Positions 1 to 6,470 are shown, counted from the stretch's first letter. The stretch: 6,889 nucleotides of DNA from Eubacterium sp. (GCA_021442545.1 JABUSX010000159.1:1-6889), one strand, 5' to 3'. Notes: generated from the letters alone by a model not told the origin. Made by a program: numbers and translations.

Positions 1-231
1 AAGCCCGCTGCAAAGGCCGAAGCAAAACCGGCTGAGCCCAAAGCCGCTGTGAAGCCTGCTGTAAAAGCTGCAGCAAAGGTCGAAGTGAAACCGGCTGAGA
101 AAAAAGCAGAAGTAAAGCCTGTTGTAAAACCGGTTGAACCCAAGGCGGTTGTGAAACCTGCCGCAAAACCGGCCGAACCCAAAACGGATGCAAAGCCTGC
201 CGCAAAGGCAGAAGTGAAGACGGCTGATTCC
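1..231 (+). repeat. degenerate KPAAK/KPAEPK-coding short tandem repeats
   Basis: DNA-level repetition accompanies the protein repeat: variants of AAGCCTGCYGYAAAA and of AAACCGGCTGARCCCAAA recur every few dozen bases, mostly in multiples of three. Such arrays tend to expand, contract and slip during replication. That fits the out-of-phase copy at 243-257 just after this segment. Confidence 0.7.
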
Positions 232-255
232 AATATGGATGTAAGCCTGCTGTAA
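1..255 (+). CDS. C-terminal Lys/Pro/Ala/Glu repeat tail of a protein truncated by the window edge
   Basis: The reading frame is open from base 1, so the gene starts upstream of the window. The visible 84 residues are almost entirely degenerate KPAxK, KPAEPK and KAEVK units ending in SNMDVSLL and a TAA stop at 253-255. Such tails are natively disordered and strongly basic. They occur in histone H1-like and other nucleic-acid-binding bacterial proteins and as linkers in surface proteins, and nothing here decides between these. The ending looks abnormal: the 15-mer AAGCCTGCTGTAAAA at 52-66 is read in frame as KPAVK, but its second copy at 243-257 lies one base out of phase and supplies the stop. 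The other frame continues as Lys/Thr-rich sequence (AVKSGKKPDKTTTEV). The gene may therefore be frameshifted near its 3' end. The terminator at 362-400 probably belongs to it. The product is not recognised. Confidence 0.75.
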   Translation, partial: KPAAKAEAKPAEPKAAVKPAVKAAAKVEVKPAEKKAEVKPVVKPVEPKAVVKPAAKPAEPKTDAKPAAKAEVKTADSNMDVSLL

Positions 256-361
256 AATCCGGGAAGAAACCAGACAAAACAACAACAGAGGTGACTGCCG
301 CGAAGGTCGGAGAAGACCGTCTTTCGTGGGTGCGTCTTCAACGAATATCAAATCAGAAAAA

Positions 362-400
362 AACCGCACCGGATATCATCCGATGCGGTTCTTCTTTTTT
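362..400. terminator. intrinsic terminator, probably bidirectional
   Basis: Stem AACCGCA (362-368) pairs with TGCGGTT (384-390). After a C/A mismatch, CGGAT (370-374) pairs with ATCCG (378-382) around a 3-nt loop. On the plus strand it is followed by CTTCTTTTTT (391-400). On the minus strand the same stem is followed by a T-run, since the plus strand reads GAAAAAAACCGC on the left side. It sits between convergent genes, so it can end both the plus-strand repeat gene and the minus-strand gene cluster that stops at 481. Confidence 0.88.
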
Positions 401-480
401 CGGATCTGACTGCAGACCGTGCAGTGCGGCTGAACCTATATCAGTTCGAAAGCACAATACGAATCTGCTTATCTGTCAGC

Positions 481-909
481 TCAGTCTTTCTTTTCAGCGG
501 CTTCTTCGGCAGGAGCAGCTTCCTCGGCGGGAGCTTCTTCAGCGGGAGCTTCTTCAGCAGCCTTGGCTTCTTCAGCAGCTTTCTTTTCAGCCTGTACCAG
601 AATCGGCATAGCAAATTTTTTGAATTTCTTCTTCTGTTTTTTGCTGAGCATCGGCAGCCACATTTCAGCCCATCCGAAGTAGATAGCGTTCAGAGATTTC
701 TCATAGCTTAACGGATTGCAAAGGACAGCGAGAGTCTCCTGAAGCTTAGCCAGCTCGGCCTCATCCATCATTTTCACTACGGGCGGCTTCGGCATATCCT
801 TGGGATCCATTTCCGGGAACTTCGGAAGAGCACAGAATGCAGCTTTGCATTTCGGCATTTTCGGCAGCTTCGGCAGTTTCGGCAGTTTCGGTGCTTTCTT
901 CTTAGACAT
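481..909 (-). CDS. small hypothetical protein with KLPK repeats and an Ala/Glu/Pro-rich tail
   Basis: This is a 142-residue protein of unknown function. I chose the ATG at 907-909 because AAAGGAG (919-925) lies 9 nt upstream; a longer open frame to 975 adds a non-coding-looking stretch without a ribosome site. There are three parts. Residues 1-20 are basic with KLPK repeated three times followed by KMPK. A compact-looking core at about 47-105 contains Trp and Met (AIYFGWAEMWLPMLSK) and a Lys cluster (KQKKKFKKF). Residues 107-142 are an acidic EEAPAEEAP tail ending in EKKD. No signal peptide or membrane segment is seen. It lies 84 nt downstream of the fusion gene and could be its last operon partner. 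The opposite charges of the two ends suggest a scaffold or binding role, but this is only inference. Confidence 0.8.
   Translation of the reverse strand: MSKKKAPKLPKLPKLPKMPKCKAAFCALPKFPEMDPKDMPKPPVVKMMDEAELAKLQETLAVLCNPLSYEKSLNAIYFGWAEMWLPMLSKKQKKKFKKFAMPILVQAEKKAAEEAKAAEEAPAEEAPAEEAAPAEEAAEKKD
850..894 (-). repeat. in-gene 9-nt repeat encoding KLP(K)
   Basis: Four consecutive 9-nt units of the type CCGAAACTG encode PKLPKLPKLPKMPK near the start of the small protein. The units are nearly identical at the DNA level, so the count could vary between strains. Confidence 0.7.
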
Positions 910-993
910 AACAATATTCTCCTTTAATATTATATAATTTATTTTACATGCCCAGGAGGGCATATAGAGTACCATTTAAACGGTTTTCCGAAA
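910..993 (-). other. 84-nt gap between fusion gene and small gene
   Basis: The gap holds the ribosome site AAAGGAG (919-925) for the small gene. A perfect TATAAT (minus strand, 934-929) is also present, but it is so close to the ribosome site that a transcript from it would start within or after the AAAGGAG, and no -35 box is seen. No clear terminator is present, only a 3-bp CGG/CCG hairpin (981-990). Read-through from the upstream gene is therefore plausible. Confidence 0.4.
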
Positions 994-3819
994 TTATAAA
1001 GTTGCATTTCCTTTCATATAGCCGGAATTTCCGTATTCTGTCTTGTTGACCTTTTCAAGGTGTATGGAAACGATCCTGTCACCATCACGCTCTATTTTAA
1101 CATTATACATCTTCCCGTCAACCTGTCCACTCGTAACTTTATACACATTAACCTTTCCGTTCGTGTTATACGGGATCTTTTTTGTGATCAGTACGTTGCA
1201 CGGAAGGCTGCTGTCATTCAGTGATTTATCTTCCAGGAAAACTCTGGTCAGTACCTTGACGGCTTCGGCCTTGCCTTTTCCGGCTTTCTGGTTGAACTTG
1301 ATGCACAGCAGGGGAACGGTGTCCTTTGCCCATTTGTCATAGTACGGAACGAAGGCACAGTTTTCAACAGTCGGCTGAGCCGTGATCTTTGTCTCTGCAA
1401 GACCGGCATCGAACTTTACGCCGTCGTTGTTGACAAAGAAGCGGTTTTCCCTGCCTATGTAGGTCAGACTCATGTCTTTATTCACTTTGACAAGATCGTA
1501 GGTACAGATGTAGTCTTTATCCTCGATCCGATACTTTTCAATGATCGTCTCTCCGTCGAGTTTTCCGTAACTGACCGAGGCGGAAGATACATAAAGCGTT
1601 CCGGTTCGGGGTCCTTCGTCGAGTTTACAGAAAGTACCAGTCTCTTCGTCTCTTATTATAACAGAAATTCCCGGTAAAGGGAAACCTATTGTATCATCTT
1701 TTGACGTACCCGGAGAAATAATGCAGGCACCGCAGGCTTCAGACAGGCCATATCCGTTTGTGACGCCGACCGGACAGCCGAAGCGTTTCAGATATCTGGA
1801 ATAGGTTTTCCTGTCTGCCTTCGAAAGGTAGGTTCCGCCGACAGCGATAAAGTCCAGACTCGCATAGTAATTGCCGGGTACGATCGGAAGCTGCAGGAGG
1901 GACTCCAGAACCATGCCGGTAATGAAAAGAACGTTTACATGATAGTAACGGATGAGTTCCGGAATTTTTTTCGGTTCAAAGAAGGCCATGTAGGTTGCAA
2001 CGACTGCACATCCGAAGGAAAGCGGCATATGCAGCTGATCCACGACGCCGTAGCAGGCAGACATATCCGGCAGGCAGTGAACGGAAACGGCATTGCTGGA
2101 TTTCGGCCGGAACTCTTCGCTCTGCAGAAAATGCAGTGCGCCGGCGTTGATCTCGCTGTCCGTGTAGGGAATCGGTTTGCTCACACCTTTTGTTGTTCCG
2201 GAGGTGTGCAGTACGACTGTCACCTCGTCCGGGTCATACTTTGCATAGCAGATGGGCGTCCCCTCGTATCTGTCAATCAGACCCTCAATGTACAGAGCAT
2301 CCGGAAGCGCTTTGATCGAAGAGTAGTTCATCTGGTCATGAAGCAGCTGCAGCACGCCGGAGCAGATTCCGGCCTTCGGAGAATGGCAGACCAGAATGCT
2401 GCGGAGTCCGAGAGATTCCTTGTCTTTCAGAAGAATGGCGAACTGACGCGGATTCAGATAAGTGTCCGAAATGAAGAGATCCGTCAGCTTTTCGGTCAGG
2501 ATCAGTTTTTTCAGGCGGTCATAATTTACAAATTCGAGAAAATTGATTCCGCTGATGCGTGCGCCGGTCATGTTCAGAGCATAGAAAGCAAAGAAGGATT
2601 CCGGTTCCGACCCGCCGATCAGTCCGACCCGCGAGTTGTTTTTGCCTGTTATCTTCAGGGCGGAAAAGACCTCTGCATATTTCCGGATCGCACGGAAAAA
2701 CTGCCGGTAGGTGTAATTCCTCGTCGCACAGATGAGAGCCTTTGCATCCAGACGTTCATCCGTTACAGAGTTCAGTTCCTCCAGGAAGGACCAGAGTTTC
2801 TGATTTATGATCGTGCCGTCTTCGATTTTTCGATTTACGGCATCCACATTTTTCTGCTGTGCATTCCGTATCTCGTCGGCTTCCCTGCGGTTAACGGCCA
2901 TCTTTTCAAACCAGGAAAGCATCCGGGAAATGGTCTTTCTGCTTTTTTTGCCGTCCGGATTCCGGACAACGAAGGCATGATCAACCTTTTTGCTGTTGTA
3001 GTCGATGATCTTGTAGGACCTGTACTCTGTCTCCAGCACTTTTCCAAGCTTCAGAGTATCGTCCTGCAGGATATCGCTGCTGCCCGTAACCATAAAGATG
3101 GGCGGAATGTTTTTGATAATCTCCGGATGTTCCGGATCCATATACTGAAGAAGACGTGCATTCATCTTCGGTGAACTGACGTACATATCCGCACAGATCA
3201 TGCCGAATATATCCGTTCGTTTCAGATAGAAGAATCCGCTGATGATGCCGACAGCCTTAAAATCAATGAGAGGCGTCCTGCACCGGATCGCCTTGCGAAG
3301 CTTTTCCGAGCGGAACATGGCAGAAACATACAGAGCAAGGAATCCGGCAGTCGGATCGGCAGTCATAAAGATCCTGTCGGGATCGATCGAATACTCTGTG
3401 AAACTTTCTGAGACGGCATTCAGGCCTGAGAGCACGTCTTTCAGCTGGGTTTTCAGGTCGTTTCCTATGACCGGACGGTAATCGATACAGAATACCAGAT
3501 ATCCTCTGTCTGCCAGAAGCTCGGCAAACCGGCGGGAACGGCTTCTGTCACCATACACATAGCCGTCACAGCGAAGATGTACGATAACAGGAAGCTTTTC
3601 TGCCGGATCTGTCTTCGGTTTGAAAACATCCATAATCAGTGAGCTTTGTTTGCTGCTCTGTATAAGGATGTCTTTCCGGCATTCAACCTGTTCATTATTC
3701 CCGGTCTTTTTTATTTTCCGGGATTTGCTTTCGTAGTAAGCACCGTTGCTGATCAGAAGCTGCAGAGAAGAGGTCAGCATCTCGTGGTACAGATAATTCG
3801 CTTCAGACAATGCAGACAT
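994..3819 (-). CDS. fusion of a degenerate alpha/beta-hydrolase (HSL/BD-FAE-like) domain to an AMP-binding acyl-adenylate synthetase
   Basis: A 941-residue cytosolic fusion. Residues about 45-308 follow the hormone-sensitive-lipase/acetyl-esterase fold (LPVIVHL, YVYGD, RGYLVFCIDYR), but the oxyanion HGGG reads RCDG (83-86) and the nucleophile elbow GDSAGG reads ADPTAG with Pro156 in place of Ser. Asp249 and His281 of the triad are kept. After a charged linker, residues about 345-900 form an ANL-superfamily enzyme: A3 HTSGTTKG (538-545), A5 NGYGLSE (688-694), A7 TYD (773-775; usual TGD), A8 GRENRF (789 on), and A10 PYNTNGK with the catalytic Lys889. Family knowledge: it should activate a carboxylic acid with ATP, possibly then forming a CoA thioester; the substrate is unknown. 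The fused length is far above the roughly 500-600 residues of single ANL enzymes. The start is fixed by AGGAGG 5 nt upstream. No carrier-protein domain is attached. Confidence 0.9.
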   Translation of the reverse strand: MSALSEANYLYHEMLTSSLQLLISNGAYYESKSRKIKKTGNNEQVECRKDILIQSSKQSSLIMDVFKPKTDPAEKLPVIVHLRCDGYVYGDRSRSRRFAELLADRGYLVFCIDYRPVIGNDLKTQLKDVLSGLNAVSESFTEYSIDPDRIFMTADPTAGFLALYVSAMFRSEKLRKAIRCRTPLIDFKAVGIISGFFYLKRTDIFGMICADMYVSSPKMNARLLQYMDPEHPEIIKNIPPIFMVTGSSDILQDDTLKLGKVLETEYRSYKIIDYNSKKVDHAFVVRNPDGKKSRKTISRMLSWFEKMAVNRREADEIRNAQQKNVDAVNRKIEDGTIINQKLWSFLEELNSVTDERLDAKALICATRNYTYRQFFRAIRKYAEVFSALKITGKNNSRVGLIGGSEPESFFAFYALNMTGARISGINFLEFVNYDRLKKLILTEKLTDLFISDTYLNPRQFAILLKDKESLGLRSILVCHSPKAGICSGVLQLLHDQMNYSSIKALPDALYIEGLIDRYEGTPICYAKYDPDEVTVVLHTSGTTKGVSKPIPYTDSEINAGALHFLQSEEFRPKSSNAVSVHCLPDMSACYGVVDQLHMPLSFGCAVVATYMAFFEPKKIPELIRYYHVNVLFITGMVLESLLQLPIVPGNYYASLDFIAVGGTYLSKADRKTYSRYLKRFGCPVGVTNGYGLSEACGACIISPGTSKDDTIGFPLPGISVIIRDEETGTFCKLDEGPRTGTLYVSSASVSYGKLDGETIIEKYRIEDKDYICTYDLVKVNKDMSLTYIGRENRFFVNNDGVKFDAGLAETKITAQPTVENCAFVPYYDKWAKDTVPLLCIKFNQKAGKGKAEAVKVLTRVFLEDKSLNDSSLPCNVLITKKIPYNTNGKVNVYKVTSGQVDGKMYNVKIERDGDRIVSIHLEKVNKTEYGNSGYMKGNATL

Positions 3820-3824
3820 AAAAA

Positions 3825-3830
3825 CCTCCT
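3825..3830 (-). promoter_or_regulatory. ribosome binding site of the fusion gene
   Basis: A perfect AGGAGG on the minus strand, 5 nt before the ATG at 3819. It decides the start of the 941-residue protein. Confidence 0.85.
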
Positions 3831-3841
3831 GTATCTTTAAT

Positions 3842-3870
3842 ATGCATGGTTATCACACTCCGACATGCAT
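3842..3870. repeat. 7-bp inverted repeat ATGCATG/CATGCAT in the gap before the fusion gene
   Basis: ATGCATG (3842-3848) pairs with CATGCAT (3864-3870) around a 15-nt loop that contains most of one copy of the 19-nt direct repeat. No T-run follows on either strand, so it is not an obvious terminator. Its place, a few bases upstream of the fusion gene's ribosome site, would suit an operator or an mRNA processing or stability hairpin. Confidence 0.5.
3848..3866. repeat. 19-nt direct repeat, copy 1
   Basis: GGTTATCACACTCCGACAT, identical to 3931-3949, with 83 nt between copy starts. This copy is in the non-coding gap. Confidence 0.85.
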
Positions 3871-3930
3871 AGCCGCCATACTTCAGCATGAACAATTATC
3901 ATATCCCGGATCTGCAATCACTGCATAACC

Positions 3931-3949
3931 GGTTATCACACTCCGACAT
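3931..3949. repeat. 19-nt direct repeat, copy 2, over the 3' end of the HdeD-like gene
   Basis: Same 19 bases as 3848-3866. This copy encodes the last residues (VGV) and stop codon of the HdeD-like gene on the minus strand. Its left edge forms part of a 12-bp palindrome ATAACCGGTTAT (3925-3936). Confidence 0.85.
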
Positions 3950-4472
3950 ATACGATCGCATTTTCCTTGAAAGCCGTGACAAAGCGGTCCAGAGACGAGA
4001 AAACAAGAGTGACAGAAATCATAATCTGCATCATTTCCAGAGAGTTCAGGAAGAACAGGCAGAGCACGGCAAGAATGATACGGATGACACCGTCAATAAA
4101 GGGTCTCTTCCAGTTTTTGGCTCCGACGCCTTTTGACTCCAGACCCTTTGCCATAAAGAGCGCACCGGAAACAGCCAGCATAACGACCAGATAGAGCATG
4201 ACGAAAACCGGCGGCATAGCACCCAGGAAAAAGACAAAGATTCCGAGATCCAGCATGAGAATGCCTTTAAAGAAAATAGACAGCCCGTCTACCATGTATT
4301 TGGCCATTCTGAAATAGTATACAACGCTTTGTATGCCTTTATAGAGCAGAATAATATCCACCACAAGTATGATGACAAGATAGGTGAGCTCAGGCTCTAT
4401 AAACATCATGACGGCACCGAGGATCATCACAATACCGGTCAGCAGCGAAATGATACGTTTACCTGTTCCCAT
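3936..4472 (-). CDS. HdeD/DUF308-like six-helix integral membrane protein
   Basis: A 178-residue protein with about six hydrophobic helices at residues 7-25, 29-53, 67-82, 85-108, 125-142 and 147-165. They are grouped as three hairpins, with short glycine-containing turns and Lys/Arg-rich loops (AKYM, GAKNWKRP). This size and pattern match the HdeD/DUF308 family, whose best-known member is linked to acid resistance in enteric bacteria; the molecular activity of most members is unknown. I chose the ATG at 4470-4472 because AAAGGAGG (4479-4486) lies 6 nt upstream; the open frame extends to 4754, but that part is a shadow of the preceding gene. The start overlaps the end of the DUF6765-like gene by 14 nt, which implies translational coupling. 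The family call rests on topology and composition, so it is moderately sure. Confidence 0.8.
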   Translation of the reverse strand: MGTGKRIISLLTGIVMILGAVMMFIEPELTYLVIILVVDIILLYKGIQSVVYYFRMAKYMVDGLSIFFKGILMLDLGIFVFFLGAMPPVFVMLYLVVMLAVSGALFMAKGLESKGVGAKNWKRPFIDGVIRIILAVLCLFFLNSLEMMQIMISVTLVFSSLDRFVTAFKENAIVYVGV

Positions 4473-5643
4473 CGTTATCCTCCTTTTTGTGGAATACGTG
4501 CAGCAGCTTTTCAAATTCCCGGATCCCTTTGAATTTCGTATTGTCATATTTGATCGAGATACCGGCCAGCAAACTTCCGGAAGAATAGATCCTGTTGGTG
4601 ACCATGCTTTTCTGCGCCATGGCGGCGATGAAATACTTTCCGGCAGGCGTCTGATCTTTTTCTTCCGCCGTCGGAGCATCCACGTACTGTTTTTTGTACA
4701 GCTCCGGTGTAAAGTCAGGGAGACGTTTTCCGGAGATCTGTTCGGCAAGAGCATTCCAGTCTTCGCTGGAATCCAGCTGCCGTTTTTTCAGAATCGCTGT
4801 GATCTGATCCTTCCACGGAGCCACGGTTTCCTCGTCATAAAAATCTCTCCGGAAGGTATCGCAGCTTCCGCGGAGGTATTTCATGACGTGGATCAGCTGG
4901 CAGAATGCATGGTAGTAATCATCCGGATTGTTTTTTACGACAGGTTCGTAACCGCCCCAGGCGGGCAGATAGGTATAGCGGATAAAGCTGTAATCGGGAA
5001 GATGACCGGCCCGGCCATGTCCGAGATTCATGATGGTGTCTTCTTTTTTCTGTGAGAGAGTCTGCGTATAGATACCCTCTTCGATATCATCCGCTGCGCC
5101 CAGAGAGTTGCGGAACGTCAGCTTTTTCCGGATTTCTTTTCCGTTTTCTTCCCTCAGTTCATAAAACCAGTCTGTCGTGTTATTGATGACCAGCGAAGGC
5201 GTTCCGGCAAAGTACATATGCGCCCAGGTATCCGCCACAATGTGGGCTGCAACGCCGACGGCCTGCAATGTGCCGCCCTTCTTTGCCTGCTCAACGGTAT
5301 CGGTAACGAGAGAACCGTTCGGCCTGCAGATAAGCCGGTATTTATTCATATAGGAACGCCCGCGGTGCGGAAGGGAGGCTTTCAGATCATAGGGGAGAAA
5401 ATGGAACGAAGACCAGATCCGGGTCACATGGTGCTTGCCGATATGCGTCATCGGAGCGTTGGCCAGTTCCGTTCCCATCTGTGTTGTTGCTGCGGAAACG
5501 GGAGCGCCGATCGTCTGGAGAAGAGTTTCCGTGCAGGCATCCGTGAACTGGGCAGCATAGCAGATTTCCAGACCTTCTTCATGGGAATAGCCTGCCAGAA
5601 CAGCTGCACAATAGGTAGCATAATAATGGAAATCCAGATTCAT
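4459..5643 (-). CDS. DUF6765-like protein, possible zinc-phospholipase-C-like hydrolase
   Basis: A 394-residue protein without signal peptide or membrane helix. The N-terminus MNLDFHYYATYCAAVLAGYS followed by AAQFTDACT (30-38) resembles the DUF6765 family, which has no established function. Possible metal ligands are His6, Asp35, His67, His71/72, His81, an H-x3-D-x3-H set (His134, Asp138, His142 within AAHIVADTWAHMYF), and His209/His214 (LGHGRAGHLPD). This spacing recalls the helical zinc sites of phospholipase C/S1-nuclease-type enzymes, but that link is inference. The C-terminal third is charged and less distinctive. The start is supported by AAGGAGG (5651-5657) 7 nt upstream. The gene begins 2 nt after the four-helix membrane protein and overlaps the HdeD-like gene, so the three are certainly co-transcribed. 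Being cytosolic sets it apart from secreted phospholipases C. Confidence 0.8.
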   Translation of the reverse strand: MNLDFHYYATYCAAVLAGYSHEEGLEICYAAQFTDACTETLLQTIGAPVSAATTQMGTELANAPMTHIGKHHVTRIWSSFHFLPYDLKASLPHRGRSYMNKYRLICRPNGSLVTDTVEQAKKGGTLQAVGVAAHIVADTWAHMYFAGTPSLVINNTTDWFYELREENGKEIRKKLTFRNSLGAADDIEEGIYTQTLSQKKEDTIMNLGHGRAGHLPDYSFIRYTYLPAWGGYEPVVKNNPDDYYHAFCQLIHVMKYLRGSCDTFRRDFYDEETVAPWKDQITAILKKRQLDSSEDWNALAEQISGKRLPDFTPELYKKQYVDAPTAEEKDQTPAGKYFIAAMAQKSMVTNRIYSSGSLLAGISIKYDNTKFKGIREFEKLLHVFHKKEDNDGNR

Positions 5644-5645
5644 GA

Positions 5646-6146
5646 TCAGACCTCCTTCAAATTGTATGTCCGGCTCAGACTTTTGAGGCGGATCGATGTA
5701 TACAGCATAACGATCATCGCAATGGCGGACGTCACGTTGACAATCAGGAAGATTGCAGACATAGCGGCCAGTTCATCGTAACGAGGTGTAGCCAGTGTAG
5801 CATACAGAGAGACGACTAACTGGGCAATGATCAGAAAGATGAACAGCATGCTCGGGCTGGCTGCATTTGCCTGCTTTTTCGCAAAAAGACCGAGCACTAA
5901 CTGAAGAGCAACGGAAAGAATCGAAAAAACAAATACAATTGTCGGTATGGAAATCATGTCACCCGTCTCTAAATCTACGGGATCCATTTCCATTCCGACC
6001 GATGCGGCAATTTCCGGATTAAGTATGTAGTACAAAATTACGGCTGTGATGAGAAAGATCTTTGCGAAGTTCCACAAAGAGAAGAGTGCTGCAGCTTTTC
6101 CGCTTGCAATCAGGTTGCTTTTGTATCGTCTGATAAGGGACTCCAT
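5646..6146 (-). CDS. four-helix integral membrane protein of unknown function
   Basis: A 166-residue protein whose family I do not recognise. Predicted helices lie at about residues 24-43, 68-88, 98-118 and 127-150. A basic N-terminus (MESLIRRYKSN) and a C-terminal SIRLKSLSRTYNLKEV suggest both ends are in the cytosol by the positive-inside rule. The loop between helices 1 and 2 is acidic (EMDPVDLETGD) and probably outside. The start ATG (6144-6146) has GGGAGG (6158-6163) 11 nt upstream, slightly far but the only candidate. It is the first gene of the minus-strand cluster, just behind the promoter at 6208-6236, and ends 2 nt before the DUF6765-like gene. That suggests it works with that protein, for example as an anchor or transport partner. 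Confidence 0.78.
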   Translation of the reverse strand: MESLIRRYKSNLIASGKAAALFSLWNFAKIFLITAVILYYILNPEIAASVGMEMDPVDLETGDMISIPTIVFVFSILSVALQLVLGLFAKKQANAASPSMLFIFLIIAQLVVSLYATLATPRYDELAAMSAIFLIVNVTSAIAMIVMLYTSIRLKSLSRTYNLKEV

Positions 6147-6207
6147 AATCAGATTTTCCTCCCGGGAAAATGTGAAATATTAAACAAACGGACACTTTCC
6201 TTGATAC

Positions 6208-6236
6208 AAAATAACACAACTGAATTCTGTTTTCAA
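6208..6236 (-). promoter_or_regulatory. candidate promoter of the minus-strand cluster
   Basis: On the minus strand, TTGAAA (6236-6231) is followed after exactly 17 nt by TATTTT (6213-6208), with an extended -10 TG one base upstream. Transcription would begin near 6201, about 55 nt before the first start codon. The surrounding sequence is AT-rich. This is a good match to a housekeeping sigma-A promoter. Confidence 0.55.
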
Positions 6237-6292
6237 ATACAACGTTTCCGTTTTTTCTAATTAAATTTTGTAAAAGAATTTGCAGAAGCTGC

Positions 6293-6328
6293 AGCCGATC
6301 ATCTGTTCCGATGCGGCTTTCGATTTTT
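6293..6328 (+). terminator. candidate plus-strand terminator hairpin
   Basis: AGCCG (6293-6297) pairs with CGGCT (6314-6318) and CATC (6300-6303) with GATG (6310-6313), leaving a 2-nt bulge and a 6-nt loop. TTCGATTTTT follows. It shares CCGATGCGG with the terminator at 362-400. No plus-strand gene precedes it in the window, so its role is unclear. Confidence 0.4.
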
Positions 6329-6351
6329 CCGGCTTTTGAAAAATGAGTCCG

Positions 6352-6375
6352 GAGAAGCTGCGGCAGAGCCTTCTC
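6352..6375. other. stem-loop in the intergenic region
   Basis: GAGAAG (6352-6357) pairs with CTTCTC (6370-6375), with an inner CTG/CAG pairing (6358-6360 with 6364-6366). There is no long T-run on either side, so it is probably not a terminator by itself. Confidence 0.3.
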
Positions 6376-6441
6376 TTTGTACGTGATGCTTTGGTTTTCC
6401 GGATTTTTAAAACGAACTTTCAGGATATGCTGCTTACTGAA

Positions 6442-6470
6442 TTGAACAGGACGAAGATATTTAGTAAAAT
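6442..6470 (+). promoter_or_regulatory. candidate promoter of the antiporter gene
   Basis: TTGAAC (6442-6447), a 17-nt spacer, then TAAAAT (6465-6470). Transcription would start near 6477 and give an untranslated leader of about 195 nt, long enough for RNA-based control. Confidence 0.45.

Noticed and set aside
291..611. Plus-strand frame of 106 codons past the repeat gene
   Set aside because: It runs through the terminator and is antisense to the small gene. Only its first part may be the frameshifted continuation of the repeat protein.
929..934. Perfect TATAAT on the minus strand as promoter of the small gene
   Set aside because: A transcript would begin inside the ribosome site, and no -35 box is present at the right distance.
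910..975. Longer start (GTA-side extension to 975) for the small KLPK protein
   Set aside because: The internal ATG at 909 has a well-spaced AAAGGAG, and the extra residues look non-coding and differ in character.
1939..3174. Long plus-strand open frame (411 codons)
   Set aside because: It is entirely antisense to the fusion gene, whose motifs are unambiguous. It has no ribosome site and no recognisable domain.
4473..4754. Extended N-terminus of the HdeD-like protein
   Set aside because: The added 94 residues are a shadow of the DUF6765-like gene. The ATG at 4472 has a strong ribosome site.
6241..6256. AACG/CGTT mini-hairpin followed by T-run as a terminator
   Set aside because: The stem has only four base pairs, too weak to call.
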